The notes under the pieces: generated by a model | Databases searched by the model: none | What the model was told of the DNA's origin: nothing | The model's input: the letters and a program-made list of their open reading frames with translations, nothing else | Program-made: the position numbers and the translations under genes | Shown: one piece after another, positions 27,022 to 36,971 of the stretch | Layout: every line of letters begins with the position of its first letter | Numbering within the stretch: position 1 is the stretch's first letter | Assembly (NCBI GenBank): GCA_024460105.1 | Contig: JANFXS010000004.1 | Span: forward strand, 62,001-126,000 | Direction: 5' to 3' | Length of the DNA: 64,000 bases | DNA from: Anaerotignum faecicola | GTDB lineage: Bacteria > Bacillota > Clostridia > Lachnospirales > Anaerotignaceae

Positions 27022-28299
27022 ATGGAACGCACTAAAAGCGCATACTTATTTGAAAAAAGCAAAAGATTGATACCCGGAGGCGTCAACAGCCCTGTACGGG
27101 CGTTTAACGCCGTCGGCGGAAGCCCGCTTTTTATAAAACGCGGATCAGGAAGCCATATATACGACGAGGACGGCAATATGTTTATAGACTATGTTCTAAG
27201 CTGGGGACCGCTTATACTCGGCCATGCGTACCCTCCCGTCATAGAAGAGGTTGCAAAGGCGTGCGCCGACGGCCTGACTTTCGGCGCGCCTACTTCAAAA
27301 GAGCTTGAAATAGCCGAAATAATAAATTCCCTTATGCCTTCAATGGAAATGACGCGCCTTGTAAACAGCGGCACCGAGGCCGTTATGAGCGCCGTAAGGG
27401 CGGCAAGGGGGTATACGGGACGCGATATAGCGGTTAAATTCCGCGGCTGCTATCATGGTCACAGCGACGGCCTTCTTGTAAAAAGCGGTTCGGGGCTGAT
27501 GTCAAACGCCGTGCCGGACAGCGCCGGAGTTCCGGAAGGATATACAAAAACCACGCTTATAGCCGAATACAACAGCTTTGAATCCGTTGAAAGCATATTT
27601 AAAACATACGGCAAAAACATAGCGTGCGTTATAGTCGAGCCTGTTGCGGCAAACATGGGCGTTATCCCTCCTAAGGAAGGCTTCCTTAAATTCCTAAGGG
27701 AAATTACGGCCGAACACGGTTCGATTTTGATATTCGACGAAGTTATAACCGGGTTCCGCCTTTCAAAGGGAGGGGCGCAGGAACTTTACGGCGTTAAGCC
27801 CGATATTACCACATTGGGTAAAATAGTCGGCGGCGGCATGCCTATCGGGGCTTACGGCGGAAAACGCGAAATTATGGAATGTGTTTCGCCTGTCGGAAAG
27901 GTTTATCAGGCCGGAACTCTTGCAGGCAACCCCGTCGCCGTTGCGGCCGGCATAAAAACCCTTTCCGTACTTGCCGAGAACAGCGGCGTTTACGAAAAAA
28001 TCAACGCGGCGGCCGAAAAGCTCGAAAAAGCGTTTATCGAAACGGGCCTTGATATATGCGTCAACAGGGTCGGATCGCTTTTATCCGTATTTTTCACAAA
28101 TGAGAAAGTAACCGATTATAAAACGGCCATGACTTCCGACACTGTAAAATTTTCAAAATATTTCGGCTACATGCTTGAAAACGGCATATACGCCGCGCCT
28201 TCGCAGTTTGAAGCCATGTTCCTGTCCGCCGCCCACAGCGACGAGGATATAGAAAGAACCGTAGAAGTCATAAAGGGTATCGTGAATTTAAAATTATAA
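27022..28299 (+). CDS. hemL: Glutamate-1-semialdehyde 2,1-aminomutase
   Basis: The 425-residue PLP enzyme has the GSA-aminomutase start [14 protein letters not shown], the PLP-phosphate region [21 protein letters not shown], and the PLP lysine in [17 protein letters not shown]. It turns glutamate-1-semialdehyde into aminolevulinate, completing the C5 route begun by HemA. ATG 27022 follows GGAGGGG. An in-frame ATG upstream at 26911 lies within the repeat element and has no ribosome site. Confidence 0.95.
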   Translation: MERTKSAYLFEKSKRLIPGGVNSPVRAFNAVGGSPLFIKRGSGSHIYDEDGNMFIDYVLSWGPLILGHAYPPVIEEVAKACADGLTFGAPTSKELEIAEIINSLMPSMEMTRLVNSGTEAVMSAVRAARGYTGRDIAVKFRGCYHGHSDGLLVKSGSGLMSNAVPDSAGVPEGYTKTTLIAEYNSFESVESIFKTYGKNIACVIVEPVAANMGVIPPKEGFLKFLREITAEHGSILIFDEVITGFRLSKGGAQELYGVKPDITTLGKIVGGGMPIGAYGGKREIMECVSPVGKVYQAGTLAGNPVAVAAGIKTLSVLAENSGVYEKINAAAEKLEKAFIETGLDICVNRVGSLLSVFFTNEKVTDYKTAMTSDTVKFSKYFGYMLENGIYAAPSQFEAMFLSAAHSDEDIERTVEVIKGIVNLKL

Positions 28300-28698
28300 T
28301 CATAGGACAAGTTATTTTAATGCCTGAATATAACCGGATTATGTTTAATTTAAGTTTTACTGAGTTGATTTTAACCGTTATTCTGAATTAAAATTCTAAC
28401 GGATAAGTTTACGACAAGCATTTGGGAAAAAAACAAAAGTTTAATTATAACCGTCCGCTTAAATGTCAAACAACATAAAAGCTCTTAACAGAATTTTTTT
28501 GCTGTCGGGCGTTCCGGATAACCGGCTTAACTATCTGATTTCCATTTGGAAAAGTTCCGCGAACGGGTTGAATCACATTTAGCGCCATTCCTGACTTAAA
28601 TGCAGGACATTCCGCATTGAATATAAAAAGTTTATAACACGGATACAAAAAGCTTGAAAAATCATGTCAGGTTTAAAAGCGTTAAAAAGCATACGGAA

Positions 28699-28745
28699 AC
28701 GGCCCTATAAATACGTTAAATAATTTTAACGCCTTATAGGGCCGC
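28699..28745 (+). terminator. Hairpin, possible terminator after hemL
   Basis: CGGCCCTATAA and TTATAGGGCCG flank an AT-rich loop with a second pairing GTTAAA/TTTAAC. A loose T-rich tract (TTCTTACTTTTT) follows. It lies 400 bases after hemL, and the sequence between (28300-28698) holds nothing recognised. Confidence 0.5.
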
Positions 28746-28769
28746 TTCTTACTTTTTAAACTGTATATA

Positions 28770-29027
28770 GTTTAAGTTTACAGGAACACATGTTGTTTTA
28801 ACCGGATTTAGCGGGCAATAGCTGTGATAAAGCCGGTTGCCGCATGAATCGCTGTGACGGCGCGCCTTTGCTTTGCCCTTACGCCGCTGACACCCTTTAA
28901 AACTATCCTACATCATAAAGCAAAAATTTTTGCCAAGGCATTACGCGACGGCATAGCGGTTCCTGCGGCAAGCGTATTCGTCACAGGAAATTTTTCTACT
29001 TGCAGCGTGAGCCTGTGTAAGCAAAGA
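28770..29027 (-). mobile_element. MITE-like element, reverse orientation
   Basis: The left end GTTTAAGTTTACAGGAACAC follows TA (28768-28769). The right end GAGCCTGTGTAAGCAAAGA precedes TA (29028-29029). The reverse core GCCTTTGCTTTGCCC is present. It ends 23 bases from the stop of the convergent Gx-transporter gene. Length is 258 bp. Confidence 0.78.
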
Positions 29028-29050
29028 TATTCCGTTAAAAATTTAATCGT

Positions 29051-29539
29051 TCAAAACTTTCTGTCCAAATGTTTTAAGCAATACGAGGACACAATGCCTA
29101 TTCCGAAACCCGTTATAACGCCGCTGACTATAAGGACGGGGGCAAGGTATATGACTACAGCCCTGCCGAGTATAACCCACGCCGCGCCAATCTGGCCTAT
29201 ATTGTGGAATACCCCGCCCAGAACGCTGACTCCGACTATTGAAAATTTATCAGTTTTTTTCGCAACCGCCATAACCGCAAAACTCAAAATAGCCCCCGCC
29301 GTACTGTACCATAAGCCCAGCATCCCCCTGAAAAGGAGCGCTGAAACAAATACCCTGACTATAGATATGCCGAACGCGCCTTTTGCGCCCATTACATAAA
29401 GGGCAAGAAGCACGATTACATTAGAAAGGCCGAGCTTTATACCTGGTACAGCCATAGGTATCGGAACAAGCATTTCGACATATCCCATAAGTATCGCCAA
29501 GGCGGCAAATATTCCGTAATACGCTATTTTCCTACTCAA
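29051..29539 (-). CDS. Gx transporter family protein (heptaprenyl diphosphate synthase component I-like)
   Basis: The 162-residue membrane protein has about five segments and conserved VPIPMAVPGIKLGLSNVIVL and GVSVLGGVFHNIGQI, typical of the Gx transporter/Hpre_diP_synt_I family. This family resembles ECF-type substrate-binding components. The gene begins with TTG behind GAGGAGCGG. It directly follows the NusG-II gene, a pairing common in Firmicutes; the transported substrate is not established. Confidence 0.87.
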   Translation of the reverse strand: MSRKIAYYGIFAALAILMGYVEMLVPIPMAVPGIKLGLSNVIVLLALYVMGAKGAFGISIVRVFVSALLFRGMLGLWYSTAGAILSFAVMAVAKKTDKFSIVGVSVLGGVFHNIGQIGAAWVILGRAVVIYLAPVLIVSGVITGFGIGIVSSYCLKHLDRKF

Positions 29540-29559
29540 AATTAAGCCGCTCCTCTTCT

Positions 29560-29934
29560 TTACTGTGCGACGGCGTCAACGCTCGACTGCTCCCCGCCCT
29601 CGATTTCGATTACCATTTTATGCGGAAGGCACACAATGCTTTCGTTAACGCTGTTTATATCTTTATGGTTGACGCATATTTTGTCGCGGCAGTCGGAATC
29701 CGAAACTCCAACCATGCCGTTTTCTATTGTCACAACATTATAGCCGTTTTCCGTTTCAACGGTATATGTTATATCATCTTTAAGCGGAAGGCGCACAATC
29801 GGCTCGCGGTCGACATATATAACGGCTGAACCGCCCTCCCCTCCGGGCTTGAGCACGCCGCCGAAATATAATACCGCCGCCGCCCCTACGGCAATAACCG
29901 CCGCCGCTATATCCATTTTTTTCAATAAAACCAT
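29560..29934 (-). CDS. NusG domain II-containing membrane-anchored protein
   Basis: The 124-residue protein has one N-terminal membrane segment (IAAAVIAVGAAAVLYFGG). A small beta domain follows with the conserved DSDCRDKICVNHKDI and IVCLPHKMVIEI, the NusG-II pattern with three cysteines outside the membrane. The function is unknown. It is 20 bases from the Gx transporter gene and surely co-transcribed. The start is uncertain: ATG 29934 abuts AAGGA, while ATG 29916 is better spaced. Confidence 0.85.
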   Translation of the reverse strand: MVLLKKMDIAAAVIAVGAAAVLYFGGVLKPGGEGGSAVIYVDREPIVRLPLKDDITYTVETENGYNVVTIENGMVGVSDSDCRDKICVNHKDINSVNESIVCLPHKMVIEIEGGEQSSVDAVAQ

Positions 29935-30245
29935 TCCTTAAAAATAATATTTCCGCCGTGGAAAACACGGCGGATTATAACGGCAATCACCTTAATTATA
30001 TTAAAAATCACAATTCGGCTTCAACATAAGATTAAAACCATATTTTCCAGCGGCTTATTTTTATTATTTTAATACGCTGAAATAAAGGCATGTCTCCGTA
30101 CAGCTCTGAAACCTTTTGACGCGGTTCAAACAAAAACTATACGGCGTGCACAGGCTGTTTACAATATAAAGTCCGTCAGTATACGGCACAAAAACAGCCG
30201 CCGCGTCGCTTTAAAAATTTTTATTAGCATTTTTAAAGAAACAAA
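29935..30245. other. Intergenic region with a hairpin 5' of the NusG-II gene
   Basis: CCGCCGTG-GAAAA-CACGGCGG (29953-29974) forms a strong hairpin ahead of the minus-strand NusG-II gene. It is followed on that strand by a loose AT tract and could be the terminator of upstream transcription or an attenuator. Nothing else is recognised up to serS. Confidence 0.55.
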
Positions 30246-31520
30246 TTATTTTGTTATCCTTTCAAGCCCGCCCATATACGGCCTTAAAACCTCCGGTATA
30301 ATAATGGAACCGTCGGCCTGCTGGAAATTTTCAAGTACGGCGGCAGTCGTCCTGCCTACGGCAAGGCCGCTTCCGTTAAGAGTGTGTACATAACGCGCTT
30401 TGTCCTTCATATTGTCCTTAAATTTTATATTTGCGCGCCTTGCCTGGAAATCTTCAAAGTTGGAGCAGCTTGAAATCTCGACATACCTGTTGTAGCTTGG
30501 CATCCACACTTCTATGTCGTAAGTCATAGCAGAGCTGAAACCGAGATCGCCGCCGCAAAGCCTTACAACCCTATACGGTATATTAAGGGCTTTTAATATA
30601 TCCTCGGCGTCGTTTGTAAGCGTTTCAAGCTCTTCATAAGAATTTTCGGGCCTTGCAAATTTAACCATTTCCACCTTATTAAACTGATGCTGACGGATAA
30701 GGCCCCTTGTGTCGCGGCCGGCGCTTCCGGCTTCGGCCCTGAAACATGCTGTGTATGCGGTGTGTTTAATAGGCAGTTCGCTTCCGTCAAGTATCATATC
30801 GGCATACATATTCGTTACAGGAACTTCCGCCGTAGGCACAAGGAAATAGTCCGTGCCCGCAACTTTAAAAGCGTCCTCTTCAAATTTCGGAAGCTGCCCT
30901 GTGCCGGTCATTGATTTCCTGTTAACCATAAAAGGCGGAAAAACTTCCGTATATCCGTGTTTTGTGGTGTGCATATCAAGCATAAAGTTCATCAACGCGC
31001 GTTCAAGCCTTGCCGCCGCGCCTTTATACACCGTAAAACGCGTTCCCGTTATTTTTGCGGCAGTGGCCGGGTCAAGGAAACCATAGTCCTCGCCTATCTC
31101 CCAATGCGGCTTAGGTTCAAAATCAAACTTTGTAGGCTCGCCGAATTTTCTTATTTCTTCATTTTCGCTGTCGTCTTTTCCCGCCGGAACAAGCTTATAC
31201 GGCGTGTTTGGTATAGTGTACATAAAATCAGTAACTTCCGCGTCAACAGCGTTTACTTCCGCATCAAGTTCCTTTATCCTGTCTGAAAGCTCTTTCATTT
31301 CAGCCATAAGACCGCTTATGTCCGCGCCTTCTTTTTTAAGTTTCGGTATTTCTTTTGAATCCGCGTTCTGTTTCATTTTAAGTTCTTCAACGCGGCCTAT
31401 AAGTTCCCTTCTTTTTTTATCAAGGTCGATAAATTTTTCAAGATGGTAATCTTTATTCCTTTTATCAAGGGCCGCCTTAACAGTATCAAAATCTGTTCTT
31501 AAAAGTTTAACGTCTAACAT
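30246..31520 (-). CDS. serS: Seryl-tRNA synthetase
   Basis: The 424-residue class II synthetase has an N-terminal coiled-coil arm (residues ~30-105). Motif 2 is [21 protein letters not shown] and motif 3 is [17 protein letters not shown]. It charges tRNA-Ser; a tRNA-Ser(GCU) gene lies at 57393. AGGAGG precedes ATG 31520. No T-box is visible in the 220 bases upstream. The order parA-parB-DUF4446-serS on one strand is the usual clostridial neighbourhood. Confidence 0.96.
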   Translation of the reverse strand: MLDVKLLRTDFDTVKAALDKRNKDYHLEKFIDLDKKRRELIGRVEELKMKQNADSKEIPKLKKEGADISGLMAEMKELSDRIKELDAEVNAVDAEVTDFMYTIPNTPYKLVPAGKDDSENEEIRKFGEPTKFDFEPKPHWEIGEDYGFLDPATAAKITGTRFTVYKGAAARLERALMNFMLDMHTTKHGYTEVFPPFMVNRKSMTGTGQLPKFEEDAFKVAGTDYFLVPTAEVPVTNMYADMILDGSELPIKHTAYTACFRAEAGSAGRDTRGLIRQHQFNKVEMVKFARPENSYEELETLTNDAEDILKALNIPYRVVRLCGGDLGFSSAMTYDIEVWMPSYNRYVEISSCSNFEDFQARRANIKFKDNMKDKARYVHTLNGSGLAVGRTTAAVLENFQQADGSIIIPEVLRPYMGGLERITK

Positions 31521-31743
31521 GATTTTCCTCCTAGAGCTTTAAAAGCTTATCTATTATTTTTCCTTTTTGGAAATATTTAATTCATAACGGCAGGATTTTT
31601 AATAAATTATATCCGGATTTTACACAGCCGATATACGGCGGAAAAATTTTTAGTTACACTGAAAGAAAATTTAAACAAATTTTTTAAATGTATGTATACC
31701 ATATTTATTTTGAGGATATAATAATTTCATACAAATGCGGCGG

Positions 31744-32475
31744 TTAAAGCGAAGTGCCTGCCGTTTTTGTATCCCGGAAATCACTCCCCCCGATTTCCGG
31801 ATTACATATTGAAGCCATTGCGGCGGCAAGTATATCGTCGACAGACATCTGGCCTTCCATAACTTCATCGGATTCGTCGCTTTCTTCGCTGCTGCGGTTT
31901 GCACGGCTGTAAACATGTTTCCTATATGTTTGAAGTTCTTCAATCTCTTCATGGCGCGTCTTTGACGAATGGCCGCTTACCAATGCGGCTTCAAGCGCCT
32001 GTTTTTCCTCCACCGAAAGCACATACTCGCTTACGCCGAATTCTATCGGTTTGGCATATGTAAAACTTCCCGTGCGGCTATGTATGCCGTTTAAAACCAC
32101 GCCGTTATTTTCATTGTCAAGTATAGCAACGGCATAGCAAAGGTTGCCGCCGACTTCATCAAACGGATTATATCGTATAACGCCGACTTTTTGGATACAT
32201 TTTTCCATGTTTTTATCCATATCCTTTATTATGTCGCACATCAAACCGTATTTTTCTTCAAGCTTCTCGTTTGTTTCATGTATTTGCGAAAGCTGTGATT
32301 CCAAATTATGTTCCGGCCTTCTCCTGCTTCCGGTGAAAACTTCATACCTCTTTTTTAGCCTTTTTATGTCAATAACAGTGGCTATGCATATAATCATAAG
32401 CGCTATAACCATGATTATGAGCGCCGCGACAATAATGAGCAGGCTGCCGTTAAAAGCGTCTGTAATTCCGCCCAT
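31744..32475 (-). CDS. DUF4446 family membrane-anchored protein
   Basis: The 243-residue protein has one membrane segment (~12-33), a coiled-coil-like stretch (LESQLSQIHETNEKLEEKY), and the DUF4446 core KVGVIRYNPFDEVGG..CYAVAILDNENNGVVLNGIH. Most homologues stop soon after the core. This one has about 70 extra residues, rich in Ser and acidic residues (RSSEESDESDEV). Its function is unknown; it typically follows parB. The ribosome site is weak. Confidence 0.87.
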   Translation of the reverse strand: MGGITDAFNGSLLIIVAALIIMVIALMIICIATVIDIKRLKKRYEVFTGSRRRPEHNLESQLSQIHETNEKLEEKYGLMCDIIKDMDKNMEKCIQKVGVIRYNPFDEVGGNLCYAVAILDNENNGVVLNGIHSRTGSFTYAKPIEFGVSEYVLSVEEKQALEAALVSGHSSKTRHEEIEELQTYRKHVYSRANRSSEESDESDEVMEGQMSVDDILAAAMASICNPEIGGSDFRDTKTAGTSL

Positions 32476-32502
32476 GTTTAAAACACACCCAATCTATATT
32501 AA

Positions 32503-33390
32503 TTAACGGCTTATGCTGTTTATAAGCGTCACAAGCCTGTCCAAATCTTCGTCAGAATAAAACTCAATCTCTATCTTTCCTTTGTTCTGTTTGTTTTTAA
32601 GCTTAACGTTAGTACCGAATATCGTTTTCAAATCATTTTCTATTTTTCCAAATGAGCTTGTTGTAAATTTTGAACGGCTTTCTTGTTTGACTTCGCTTTT
32701 TTCCGTATGGGAAAGATAGAGTTTAACTATTTCCTCAATGCGCCTTACGCTGAGTTCTTCTTCAACGACCCGTTCTGCAAGCTCCAGCTGAACTTCGCTG
32801 TCCTCCACAGGTATAAGGGCCCTTGCGTGGCCCGCCGATATTTTTCCGTCAATTAAGAGATCCCGTACCTTTTCGCACAGGGTTAAAAGCCTCATTGAGT
32901 TGGCTACCGCCGAACGGCTCTTGCCGACTTTTTTTGAAATTTCTTCCTGGCTTAAATTAAATTCTTCGCTCAGGCGTTTATAGCCGTTCGCCTCTTCTAT
33001 TACGTTTAAATCCTCCCGCTGGAGGTTTTCTATCAAAGCTATTTCAAAAACGGTTTGGTCGTCATAATCCTTTATAACCGACGGTATTTTTGTTATGCCG
33101 GCTATTTTCGACGCTCTCCATCGCCGTTCGCCCGCTACAAGCTCGTAATAGTCGTCCTTTCTTTTAAGGATTACAGGCTGTATCACTCCACATTCTTTTA
33201 TGGAATCGGCAAGCGCAATAAGCGCCTCTTCATCGAAATGTTTTCTCGGCTGGCTTCTGTTAGGTTCGATTTTATTTATATCTATATCCACAACATTGCC
33301 GCTTACAGCGCCGAGGCTGTCAACTTCCGAATTAATAAGGGCGTTAAGCCCGCGGCCTTTAGAGCCGAGCGCACTTTTCTTAACAGCCAA
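32503..33390 (-). CDS. parB: Chromosome-partitioning protein ParB/Spo0J
   Basis: 295 residues. IDINKIEPNRSQPRKHFDEEAL opens the CTPase/ParB-N domain, GERRWRASKIAG is the GERRxR nucleotide motif, and LSQEEISKKVGKSRSAVANSMRLL is the helix-turn-helix. A C-terminal dimerisation domain ends the protein. It binds parS and spreads to organise the origin region. The start is TTG 33390 behind GGAG, giving the usual AVKKS..LG.GL.ALI N-terminus. It follows parA with a one-base gap. Confidence 0.95.
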   Translation of the reverse strand: MAVKKSALGSKGRGLNALINSEVDSLGAVSGNVVDIDINKIEPNRSQPRKHFDEEALIALADSIKECGVIQPVILKRKDDYYELVAGERRWRASKIAGITKIPSVIKDYDDQTVFEIALIENLQREDLNVIEEANGYKRLSEEFNLSQEEISKKVGKSRSAVANSMRLLTLCEKVRDLLIDGKISAGHARALIPVEDSEVQLELAERVVEEELSVRRIEEIVKLYLSHTEKSEVKQESRSKFTTSSFGKIENDLKTIFGTNVKLKNKQNKGKIEIEFYSDEDLDRLVTLINSISR

Positions 33391-33391
33391 T

Positions 33392-34165
33392 TCATTTCCA
33401 CTCCTTTTCCATAACTTCTTCAGCCAAAAGCCTGTAGCTTTCCGCTCCTTTTGATTTATCCGCATACATTGTTATGGGAAGCCCATGGCTTGGAGCTTCG
33501 CCCAAACGTATGTTGCGCGGTATAATGGTCCTGTATACTTCCGGCCCCAAACTTCTTTTAACCTCTTCCACAACCTCAAGAGAAAGGTTCGTTCTGGAAT
33601 CATACATTGTAAAAACCACGCCTTCGAGCTCCAAATGCGGATTAAGACGCTGTTTGACAAGCCCTATCGTATGAAGCAGCTGTTCCAAACCTTCAAGGGC
33701 GAAATATTCGCACTGTATCGGCACAAGCACCGTATCCGCTGCCGAAAGCGCGTTAACGGTTATTATGTTAAGGCTGGGCGGGCAGTCTATTATAATATAG
33801 TCATAATTGTTTTTAATTTTTTCAAGTTCGTTTCTTAGTATAAATTCCCTTTTTTCGTTGCCTATAAGTTCTATTTCAGCACCCGCAAGTTCCATATTGG
33901 AAGGAAGCACCCAAAGATTTTCAGCGCATGACGGCGTTATTATATCCTCTATTCCTATTTCGCCGAGAAACATATTATATACGGTGGCTTCCAAGCTGTT
34001 TTTTTCAAGGCCGAGGCCGCTTGTACTGTTTCCCTGAGGATCGGCGTCTATTATAAGGACTTTTTTCCCGTTTTCGGCCAGACAGGCTGAAAGGTTGATT
34101 GCGGTTGTGGTTTTCCCTACGCCGCCTTTTTGATTTGTTACTGCTATAACCCTTACTTTGCCCAA
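33392..34165 (-). CDS. parA: Chromosome-partitioning ATPase ParA/Soj
   Basis: 257 residues. The deviant Walker A KGGVGKTTTAINLSA, LIIDADPQGNSTSGLG and IIIDCPPSLN identify a ParA/Soj ATPase. It works with ParB in origin segregation and, in Bacillus, in DnaA control. TTG 34165 behind AAAGGAGCGG is favoured because homologues start close to VIAVTNQKGG. An ATG 12 codons upstream has no ribosome site. The upstream region holds two parS-like sequences. Confidence 0.95.
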   Translation of the reverse strand: MGKVRVIAVTNQKGGVGKTTTAINLSACLAENGKKVLIIDADPQGNSTSGLGLEKNSLEATVYNMFLGEIGIEDIITPSCAENLWVLPSNMELAGAEIELIGNEKREFILRNELEKIKNNYDYIIIDCPPSLNIITVNALSAADTVLVPIQCEYFALEGLEQLLHTIGLVKQRLNPHLELEGVVFTMYDSRTNLSLEVVEEVKRSLGPEVYRTIIPRNIRLGEAPSHGLPITMYADKSKGAESYRLLAEEVMEKEWK

Positions 34166-34295
34166 TTTTACCGCTCCTTTATCTAACCGCCTTTTGCGCA
34201 TATAGGTTTATTTTACCACATATTCCCCAAAAATCAATGCCGTTGGGGTATTTTATGAATTATTTAATATATACGCCTGTTTCATGCGTTTAAAA

Positions 34296-34311
34296 TGTTT
34301 CATGTGAAACA
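34296..34311. promoter_or_regulatory. parS-like site upstream of parA
   Basis: TGTTTCATGTGAAACA, one base from the canonical core, about 130 bases upstream of parA. It is the same site, inverted, as 14052-14067. Confidence 0.78.
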
Positions 34312-34509
34312 TTAACAATTTGCTAAGCAAAGATACAATTTAAAATATATTTTAAATTACGTATAATATATATCATAATTTGGAAAGTATCTATAGTGTA
34401 TTTATATAAATTATAAAGTTTTTTGTTATCTATTAATAAATTATATTTATAAAAACTGTCATAAATGTTGTATTTAATTTATTAAAGTATCACAATTAAC
34501 AAATTTTAA

Positions 34510-34524
34510 TGTTTCACTGAAACA
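34510..34524. promoter_or_regulatory. Imperfect parS-like palindrome
   Basis: TGTTTCACTGAAACA is a perfect odd-centred palindrome lacking one base of the parS spacing. It lies in the same AT-rich gap (34166-34629) as the better site. The missing base changes the half-site phasing, so ParB binding is doubtful. The rest of the gap is AT-rich with no gene. Confidence 0.4.
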
Positions 34525-34629
34525 TTATTTATGAATAATAAATATACCATTTTTATATTAAATGTTATTTAAATATTTTTCAAAATATCATGTAAACTAT
34601 AATTGTATATTTATTATTGAAGGTATAAA

Positions 34630-34770
34630 ATGAAAAAACTATATGCGATACTGTTTTTACAGGCCGCAATTTTCATGTTCTGCGCTAATCCGGAATTTTG
34701 GCCGACCCTCAAAGTGGTACGTCCATTGAATTTAGCTTCAGTTTACCATGGTGTACACGCCACACAATAA
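34630..34770 (+). pseudogene. Short secreted-protein ORF truncated by a repeat
   Basis: ATG 34630 follows GAAGG and starts a signal-peptide-like sequence (MKKLYAILFLQAAIFMFCAN). The frame runs into the repeat that begins at 34735 and stops at 34770 after 46 residues, so the last 12 codons come from the repeat. It looks like the start of an exported or lipoprotein gene lost by insertion and deletion. Confidence 0.5.
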
Positions 34771-34872
34771 AAAGGCCAGCAGGCGCAGCAGATTCCTACG
34801 GCAAGCGGATTTAACACGGCTATTGCGCCGCTAAAGCCCGTTAAAACCGTGAGTGGACTTGTAAACTGAAGC
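34735..34872 (+). mobile_element. Internally deleted MITE-like element
   Basis: A 138-bp copy. The left end GCTTCAGTTTACCATGG follows TA (34733-34734). The right end GGACTTGTAAACTGAAGC is followed by AA where the family has TA. It keeps the right part (GGATTTAACACGGCTATTGC, CGCTAAAGCCCGTTAAAACC) but lacks the left hairpin and the core, so it arose by internal deletion. Confidence 0.82.
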
Positions 34873-35369
34873 AATAAATCAATAAACAAACATAAACGCG
34901 CTTTCAAAATCCAGCCGTTCTTTTAATTATTTCAAAAAAATATCGGAATTTTCTTTATTTTCAAGGAAAATCCCGTTTAACCGCCGCAATCCTAACCCCG
35001 TCCGCATATCTTGCAAACTTTTCCGAACATACCGTAACATGGCTTCCGGATTCTTCCGCATATGCAAACAGAGTCGGCTGTTATGGTATATTAGCCTAAA
35101 AATAATAATTAATTGTAAATAAATTAGTAAAAATTATATTAACGGATTTTTTTAAAATACTTTATGGCGATAAAAAACATATATTTTTTTCAAATGCACA
35201 ACAAATCTTGTGCAACTTGCAATTGAACTCACTTTAGTTCTGTATTAAAGTAATGTAAAGATCTTTAAGGCAAGCGTACATAAAAATTATTTAAACAGTT
35301 TCATCGGCCGGAAACAGTTTAACGATTTAAGCCTGTTTTAACAACGTCCATGAGAGGAGTAATAATTAT
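34873..35369. other. Intergenic region upstream of the NhaC-type antiporter
   Basis: About 500 AT-rich bases. A short inverted repeat CACAA..CTTGTG (near 35200-35220) and a possible dyad GAAACAGTTTAA near 35316 were seen. No lysine or pH-related riboswitch was recognised. GAGAGGAG just before 35370 is the ribosome site. Confidence 0.5.
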
Positions 35370-36971
35370 ATGGCAAAATTTTTTAATTCCAAATCCGTCT
35401 CCGACAGCAAAAACAAACGCGAAAAAGTTAAGAGGGCGCCCACTTTTGCTGAATCGCTGCTGGCCCTTATTATACTTATCGGGCTTATCGCCGTCGGCTT
35501 TATAGGCTATGGCTTACCAATCAACCCGATACTTATGCTGGCGTCGTTTATATTTGTTTTTATGGCTTTCAGGTGCGGATGGAAATGGGAACAGCTGCAA
35601 AACGCTATCGTTGAGAAGTTCAAGTCCGTTACCGTAATAATACTTATGAATTTTCTTGTCGGCGGGACAATAGCCGCATGTATATACTGCGGTACGATAC
35701 CGTATTTAATTTACCTTATATTTAAAATTATAAATCCAAACCAGATATATTTATGGTCGTTTATATCATGCTGTATCTTTTCGTTAGTAACCGGCACAAG
35801 CTGGACAACGGCCGGAACAATAGGCCTTGCAATGTTCGGCGCCGGCCTTGGAATGGGAGCCGATCCGGCGCTGCTTGTAGCGGCCATAGTCAGCGGGGCT
35901 ATTTTCGGAGATAAACTTTCGCCTATCAGCGAAACTACGATACTTGCGCCTTTATGCGCCGGGACAACCGTTTATGAACATATCTACTCAATGCTTTACA
36001 CAACGGCGCCGACAGCTGTAATCTGTGCCGTATTCTTCTTTATATGCGGCAGGAGCATGCCGGGCGGCGCGGAGCTTCCCGAAGTGGCCGTTACTGTAAG
36101 CAGGGAATTGTCAAGCATGTTCAAGTTTGGCCCTATTGTGCTTATACCTTTTATACTTATATTTTTAGGTTCGATTTTAAAGTGGGGAAATATGCCGTCT
36201 CTCTGCATAGCCACTTTTGCCGCCGTGTTTGTCGCAATTTTTTACCAGAAGGCGGATATTGCCGACGTATTGAACGCCGCTACAAACGGAATGAAGGTTT
36301 CATACCTCGGTTTTGAAGATGCGTCCGTATTGTCAAGCTCTACCCTTTCTATTGTACAAAGGGGCGGCATGACCAGTATGGCGGGCACTAACATTACGGT
36401 TTGCTGCGGTTTCGTACTTGCCGCTATCATGAGCGCGGCAGGGTTCCTTCAAACGGCTTTCTCGCCTGTCCTCAATTTCTGCCGCGGCAGGAGGGTAAGG
36501 CTTATTACGTCGACATTGGCGACGGATTTTGTTATAATGAGCTGCGCCGGTTCGTCATACCCCGCGCACATTATAGTATCCGAGATTTACAAAAGGGAAT
36601 ACTTTGAACAGGGCCTTGACCCTAAAGTCCTTTCGCGTACCCTTGAGGACGTAGGAACCATGACGACGCCGCTTGTTCCATGGTCGGCTTCCGGCGCTTA
36701 CTATATAGGCCTTTTCGGCGTGGCGGCTTACGGAGTGGGCGGATACTGCAAATATGCCCTTAACTGCTGGCTTAACCCAATAGCGGCCATAATACTTGCC
36801 GTTACCGGAATAGGAATGTTTAAGATGAGCCAGGAAAAGAGAAAAATGATGCTCGACAAGCTTGACGAAGAAGCGCGGAACGAAGGGGAAGTTGAAGAAG
36901 TTATCGACCTTGAGGAAGGCTCCGCAAAAAACAGCGGCAATATTAAACTTAACAAGGGCGTTACGGAATAG
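35370..36971 (+). CDS. NhaC-type Na+/H+ antiporter family transporter
   Basis: 533 residues with about 11-12 membrane segments and the NhaC signature SLVTGTSWTTAGTIG followed by SGAIFGDKLSPISETTILA. A charged C-terminal tail (KLDEEARNEGEVEEVIDLEEG) should lie in the cytoplasm. Members exchange Na+ for H+ or, in some subgroups, malate/lactate or amino acids; which applies here is unknown. It is a single gene, with a bidirectional-looking hairpin at 37218 beyond it. Confidence 0.9.
   Translation: MAKFFNSKSVSDSKNKREKVKRAPTFAESLLALIILIGLIAVGFIGYGLPINPILMLASFIFVFMAFRCGWKWEQLQNAIVEKFKSVTVIILMNFLVGGTIAACIYCGTIPYLIYLIFKIINPNQIYLWSFISCCIFSLVTGTSWTTAGTIGLAMFGAGLGMGADPALLVAAIVSGAIFGDKLSPISETTILAPLCAGTTVYEHIYSMLYTTAPTAVICAVFFFICGRSMPGGAELPEVAVTVSRELSSMFKFGPIVLIPFILIFLGSILKWGNMPSLCIATFAAVFVAIFYQKADIADVLNAATNGMKVSYLGFEDASVLSSSTLSIVQRGGMTSMAGTNITVCCGFVLAAIMSAAGFLQTAFSPVLNFCRGRRVRLITSTLATDFVIMSCAGSSYPAHIIVSEIYKREYFEQGLDPKVLSRTLEDVGTMTTPLVPWSASGAYYIGLFGVAAYGVGGYCKYALNCWLNPIAAIILAVTGIGMFKMSQEKRKMMLDKLDEEARNEGEVEEVIDLEEGSAKNSGNIKLNKGVTE

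Noticed and set aside
31521-31743. T-box leader upstream of serS
   Set aside because: No specifier loop, T-box sequence or terminator/antiterminator pair was found.
35100-35369. Lysine or other riboswitch upstream of the NhaC-type gene
   Set aside because: None of the conserved riboswitch cores could be recognised; only small dyads are present.
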